DNA from: Nostoc sphaeroides
GTDB lineage: Bacteria > Cyanobacteriota > Cyanobacteriia > Cyanobacteriales > Nostocaceae
Direction of reading: 5' to 3'
DNA: 64,000 bases
NCBI RefSeq assembly: GCF_003443655.1
Contig: NZ_CP031941.1
Location: 4,958,501 to 5,022,500, forward strand
The notes beneath the pieces were generated by a model, which did not search any database, had not been told where the DNA came from, and was given only the letters and a program-made list of their open reading frames with translations. Numbering within the stretch: position 1 is the stretch's first letter; every line of letters begins with the position of its first letter. The position numbers and the translations under genes were made by a program. Shown piece by piece: positions 60,422 through 64,000 of the stretch.

Positions 60422-62155
60422 ATGACGATTACAGACGATCTCCAAAAGTTATTAGACATTTTGCCCCAAGACCTGCAACAAGTACTAGAGAGTCATCCTA
60501 AACGAGATAGTTTAGTAGAAGTGGTCTTGGATTTGGGTCGTCGCCCAGAGGCTCGCTTTCCTAATCAAGCTGAGTATCTGAGCGAAATACCCGTTACTCA
60601 AGAACAAATAGATGATTGCATTCAACGAGTTGGAATCTTTGGCGGAGATAATCGAGCAGGAATTGAGCAAACTTTACATCGGATCAGTGCCATCCGCAAC
60701 CGCACGGGTAAGATTATTGGCTTGACCTGTCGCGTTGGTCGAGCGGTATTCGGAACCATTGGCATGATCCGCGATTTGGTAGAAACTGGTAAATCGATTC
60801 TCATGCTGGGGCGTCCAGGCGTGGGCAAAACTACTGCCTTACGGGAAATTGCCCGTGTTTTGGCGGATGAGTTGCATAAACGAGTGGTGATTATTGACAC
60901 CTCCAACGAAATAGCTGGGGATGGTGATGTTGCCCATCCCGCCATTGGTCGCGCTCGGCGGATGCAAGTGGCTCATCCAGATCAACAGCATCAGGTGATG
61001 ATTGAAGCAGTGGAAAACCACATGCCAGAAGTCATCGTCATTGATGAAATTGGCACGGAACTGGAAGCTTTAGCGGCTCGTACCATTGCAGAACGGGGTG
61101 TACAGTTGGTAGGTACTGCCCACGGGAATCAGATCGAAAATCTGATTAAAAACCCCACCCTAGCTGATTTAGTTGGGGGTATCCAAGCTGTGACGCTGGG
61201 AGACGACGAAGCCAGACGGCGAGGTTCTCAAAAAACGGTTTTGGAGCGGAAAGCCCCTCCTACATTTGAAATTGCTGTGGAAATGTTGGAGCGCCAACGC
61301 TGGACAGTACACGAAAGTGTTGCTGACACAGTAGATAATTTGCTGCGGGGGCGTCAGGCTACCCCACAAACGAGAACCGTTGATGACCAGGGCAAAATCG
61401 CTGTTACAAGGCAGTTAGCTGTTGTCAACGGTCGCGGTGGACAGCTAGCGACAGTAGAAGAATCTTTCCCACCGGCGCGACCATCTAATGGCTGGCGTTC
61501 ATCTGGACAAATGGTAGCACTGCCGCAATTGCCTGTAGAGCGGGTAACTGGACGTAGTGAGTTTGATCGTTTGCTCGATGAATCCTTCAATTATTCTGAA
61601 AGCATTGATTTGGATGCTGCTACAAGAGTGCCAGGGCCCAATGGTGAAGATTTGCCTCTGCACGTTTACCCCTATGGTGTTAGTCGCCATCAACTAGAAC
61701 AGGTAATTAGCGTGCTAACTTTGCCCGTGGTATTGACAAAAGATATAGATAGTGCTGATGCAATTTTAGCACTGCGATCGCACGTCAAAAACCACGCCAA
61801 ATTACGCCAAATGGCCAAAGCCCGTCATGTACCCATCCACATGATTAAGTCCAGCACCATTCCCCAAATTACCCGTGGTTTGCGGCGGTTGCTGAACATG
61901 GACGATCCAGAAATGGCCGATGACCTAGAATTGCAACTATTTTTGCACAATGGTAGCGATGATGAGATGGATGCCTTGGAAGAAGCCAGACTTGCTGTTG
62001 AGCAAATTGTGATTCCGAAAGGACAGCCAGTGGAATTATTGCCGCGTTCTCCCCAAGTCCGCAAAATGCAGCATGAGTTGGTAGAACATTATCGCCTCAA
62101 GTCGCATAGTTTTGGTGAAGAACCAAATAGAAGATTACGGATTTATCCGGCGTAA
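60422..62155 (+). CDS. R3H domain AAA-type ATPase (Ycf45 / SpoIIIAA-like)
   Basis: 577 residues from ATG 60422. A TTG 25 codons upstream keeps the frame open but the family starts at MTITDDLQKLLDILP. The ATPase has Walker A MLGRPGVGKTTALREIA, Walker B VIVIDEIGTELEA and ERGVQLVGTAHGN. A linker of about 100 residues is followed by a second domain and a C-terminal R3H motif (RKMQHELVEHYRLKSHSFGEEPNRRLRIYP). R3H binds single-stranded nucleic acid. Homologues are plastid-encoded as ycf45. Exact role unknown. It follows ldpA in the same direction. Confidence 0.9.
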   Translation: MTITDDLQKLLDILPQDLQQVLESHPKRDSLVEVVLDLGRRPEARFPNQAEYLSEIPVTQEQIDDCIQRVGIFGGDNRAGIEQTLHRISAIRNRTGKIIGLTCRVGRAVFGTIGMIRDLVETGKSILMLGRPGVGKTTALREIARVLADELHKRVVIIDTSNEIAGDGDVAHPAIGRARRMQVAHPDQQHQVMIEAVENHMPEVIVIDEIGTELEALAARTIAERGVQLVGTAHGNQIENLIKNPTLADLVGGIQAVTLGDDEARRRGSQKTVLERKAPPTFEIAVEMLERQRWTVHESVADTVDNLLRGRQATPQTRTVDDQGKIAVTRQLAVVNGRGGQLATVEESFPPARPSNGWRSSGQMVALPQLPVERVTGRSEFDRLLDESFNYSESIDLDAATRVPGPNGEDLPLHVYPYGVSRHQLEQVISVLTLPVVLTKDIDSADAILALRSHVKNHAKLRQMAKARHVPIHMIKSSTIPQITRGLRRLLNMDDPEMADDLELQLFLHNGSDDEMDALEEARLAVEQIVIPKGQPVELLPRSPQVRKMQHELVEHYRLKSHSFGEEPNRRLRIYPA

Positions 62156-62642
62156 CCTCACCCTCAACCCCTCTCCTTTTCGGAGAGGGGAGTTCTAATC
62201 AGCCTTAATTGCAGGGGCTGATTTTGTTTTGTAGAGGAATATGAGGATGATAGCCTTACAAGAGATGATCTAATCATTAATGTAAGCACACCGGAGACTT
62301 AGCATGTAAGCTCGACTTTATCCATTTTTTAGCAACTCTCAAGCTGATGCTGAAACCTTGGTGGGACAATAGTTTTACTTTTTCAGCTTCATCGATAATC
62401 TGTGATGTGGAAAAAGTATTTGCCAAAAAGCCAGGGTTTTTGCCGGATAAAGAAAACCGAGTTCTTAATTTTGGATAAAGTCGAGCTAAGAGAATGTTTG
62501 AAAAGTATTTTTCGTAACACCAAAGCCTCACAAACCTAACTGCCCTAGCCCCTTCCCTTTGATTGAATCTCGTTGAAAAGAAAAGCTAGTTAATAGCTAC
62601 GATAGATTAAATACAAACCAAACTATAATACTAAGGATACTA
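62156..62642. other. 487-bp gap with a 180-bp inverted-repeat element
   Basis: 62160-62195 is the aacccctctccttttcggagagggg repeat. 62309-62487 is bounded by perfect 16-bp inverted repeats (AGCTCGACTTTATCCA / TGGATAAAGTCGAGCT). The interior has no ORF I trust. An AT-rich leader to the DUF262 gene follows. Confidence 0.55.
62309..62487. repeat. Element with AGCTCGACTTTATCCA inverted ends
   Basis: 179 bp between exact 16-bp inverted ends. A minus-strand frame across it is open for 84 codons and reads LYPKLRTRFSLSGKNPGF and KVKLLSHQGFSISLRVAKK, which I do not recognise. Probably a MITE or the remnant of a larger element; only one copy is in this window. Confidence 0.55.
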
Positions 62643-63716
62643 ATGAGTAGGACAATTAACTTTCAAACTATTTCTTGGTTTTGGGATCTTTATAATAGAA
62701 AGCTCCTTGAGCTTGATCCACCTTATCAAAGACGTAGTGTTTGGAATCAAGATTATAAAGATTTTTTTGTTGATACTGTACTTAATGGCTATCCTGCGCC
62801 TGCAATATTTATCTATCAAGAGATTACTCCTGAAGGAGTATCTAAAGTTAGTATAGTTGATGGTAAACAAAGATTATCTACTTTGTTTGAATTTGCAAAA
62901 AATGAATTTCCTGTGTATGAAAAAGCTACGATTGCAAGATTACGTGGTAAATATTTCAAAGATTTCGATCCTGAAGATAAACAGAACTTTTGGAAATATC
63001 AGTTTGCTATAGAATATGTACCATCATCTGACGAAAAAATAATTGGTAATATATTTGATCGAATAAATCGTAATGTAATTAAATTAACCCCTCAGGAACT
63101 TCGTCATGCAAAGTTTAACGGAGATTTCATTACTACCGTAGAAGAATTAACTAGCTGGATGTTTGATTATTTAGGTGGAACTTTTCCAACAATTGACCGA
63201 AAATCCAAAAAACAAATGAAAGACGTTGAAATGGTAGCTCAACTATTACTATTTCTAGAAGAAGGTGTTAGAGCTTATAGTCAAGAATATCTTGATAAAG
63301 CATTTAGTGACCGAGATATTAACTGGGAAGTGAAAGAGGAAATCGAAAATCAGTTTCGTAATACTGTTAAATATATAAAAGAGATATTAGATTTATCACA
63401 AGATATAAATCTATCTAAAACCAGATTGAAAAACCAAGCTGATTTTTACTCTTTATTTGGTGCTATTGCTGAGTTAAATCGTGAAATGGATAATAAATTT
63501 ATGATAAATAAAGATATTGGTGAAAGAATTAATGACTTTCTGAAATTAGTTGGAGATGCAGAATTAAAAAATCAGTCTAAAGATTCACTAACAGAATACC
63601 AAAAAAATGCACTAGACTATTATAACGCTGTTAAATTTTCATTTACAGATGCAGGAACAAGAAAAACTAGAATTACAATTATGAAATCGGTGATTCAGGG
63701 AAATATAAATTTATGA
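62643..63716 (+). CDS. DUF262 (GmrSD N-terminal / ParB-like) protein
   Basis: 357 residues. DUF262 signatures: LDPPYQRRSVW (25-34) and IVDGKQRLSTLFEF (71-84, the DGQQR-type motif), then FDRINRNVIKLTPQELRHAKF. The rest is helical with many charged residues and has no HNH (DUF1524) domain, so it is a single-domain member, not a full GmrSD. DUF262 proteins are NTP-binding subunits of type IV restriction and other phage-defence systems. Base composition is clearly more AT-rich than the neighbours, a sign of transfer. The next gene starts 13 bp after its stop. Confidence 0.9.
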   Translation: MSRTINFQTISWFWDLYNRKLLELDPPYQRRSVWNQDYKDFFVDTVLNGYPAPAIFIYQEITPEGVSKVSIVDGKQRLSTLFEFAKNEFPVYEKATIARLRGKYFKDFDPEDKQNFWKYQFAIEYVPSSDEKIIGNIFDRINRNVIKLTPQELRHAKFNGDFITTVEELTSWMFDYLGGTFPTIDRKSKKQMKDVEMVAQLLLFLEEGVRAYSQEYLDKAFSDRDINWEVKEEIENQFRNTVKYIKEILDLSQDINLSKTRLKNQADFYSLFGAIAELNREMDNKFMINKDIGERINDFLKLVGDAELKNQSKDSLTEYQKNALDYYNAVKFSFTDAGTRKTRITIMKSVIQGNINL

Positions 63717-63729
63717 AACTATTAGATTT

Positions 63730-64000
63730 ATGATTTATCCTTCTATACTAGAACGTAAATATAACGAATACAGCCCTTTTGTTAAAAGAGTTTCAGAAAT
63801 GGTTAAATCAACATTGGTAAACTTTTGTGAAAACAAAGGATATGCTTTTATTTCGCGCATTAAAAGTGTTGAATCTCTGGCTGAAAAAATTGAAACAGGT
63901 AGATTTAAAAAATGGTCGGCGTTAGACGATTTATTTGCTTGCACAGTTATAATACCAACTTTATCCCATGAAGAAGAAGTTATACAATTTTGTAAAAATG
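63730..64000 (+). CDS. RelA/SpoT-like nucleotidyltransferase domain protein, N-terminal part (cut by window end)
   Basis: ATG 63730, 90 residues visible and still open at the end. The chain reads MIYPSILERKYNEYSPFV, then FISRIKSVESLAEKIETGRF, WSALDDLFACTVIIPTLS. The R-x-K-S-x-x-S-x-x-x-K-x-x-x-G then D-D-L-x-A-x-x-x-I-x-P pattern matches the start of the RelA/SpoT synthetase fold. Thirteen bases downstream of the DUF262 gene and as AT-rich, so one operon. Members of this fold make (p)ppGpp or related alarmones, or pyrophosphorylate tRNA. The catalytic residues lie beyond the window. Confidence 0.65.
   Translation, partial: MIYPSILERKYNEYSPFVKRVSEMVKSTLVNFCENKGYAFISRIKSVESLAEKIETGRFKKWSALDDLFACTVIIPTLSHEEEVIQFCKN

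Noticed and set aside
62277..62531. 84-codon minus-strand ORF in the gap before the DUF262 gene
   Set aside because: It spans an inverted-repeat element, has no ribosome site and no recognisable domain. Kept only as part of the repeat description.
1..64000. tRNA, rRNA or riboswitch genes
   Set aside because: I looked in the gaps for cloverleaf-like sequences with GTTCGAATC-type arms and for known riboswitch cores and found none that I can support.

Overview
The window looks like chromosomal DNA of a filamentous, probably heterocyst-forming cyanobacterium of the Nostoc/Tolypothrix group. The evidence is the abundance of HIP1-type GCGATCGC octamers, the many short tandem heptamer repeats and small palindromic repeats in the gaps, an iron-uptake/OprB-type porin, two small proteins of the Mo-dependent nitrogenase C-terminal family, LdpA, a CruF-type carotenoid gene, an R3H/AAA (Ycf45-like) protein and very large GAF/PAS histidine kinases. 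The species cannot be fixed from sequence alone.

Layout. 0-8 kb: end of a porin, a NADAR protein, a three-GAF histidine kinase, a creatininase-family amidohydrolase and several eroded genes. 8-15 kb: a Ser/Thr kinase with SPOR-like and YARHG domains, a GIY-YIG protein, small unknown proteins, a GNAT protein, a methyltransferase and an OmpR-type regulator. 15.8-18.8 kb: an arsenosugar operon (arsM, a PiT-type phosphate permease, arsS). 19-23 kb: a sugar-acid locus (gluconokinase, LacI-type regulator with a clear operator) whose uronate isomerase gene has been destroyed by a TnpB element and then a MITE. 23.7-29.6 kb: a degenerate receiver, a CheB/CheR/kinase giant with a receiver split off by a probable frameshift, and small genes. 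30-36 kb: a frameshifted cruF, a NACHT ATPase and a complete IS66 element. 36-44.6 kb: housekeeping genes (ruvC, yvcK-like, tsaE, pyrC, lepB), a patatin lipase and a MOSC protein. 45-59 kb: five large two-component/c-di-GMP proteins. 59-62 kb: ldpA and the R3H/AAA gene. 62.6-64 kb: an AT-rich pair, DUF262 plus a RelA/SpoT-like protein cut by the window end, a candidate defence or stress module.

The strongest theme is small mobile repeats. One MITE family has ends CAATAC(g/t)GTTC(a/g)GTTAAG. Four copies lie between perfect 10-bp direct repeats and a fifth has a degraded one. Its copies carry two different palindromic cargos, and one of those cargos is also found inside an unrelated MITE family. 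Short hairpin repeats have also entered coding sequence. They are in frame in three histidine kinases, ldpA, a GNAT gene and a receiver domain, and out of frame in cruF. The TnpB insertion can be resolved to the base because joining its flanks restores the uronate isomerase reading frame.

All calls rest on reading the sequence and on remembered family motifs. No database search was run.
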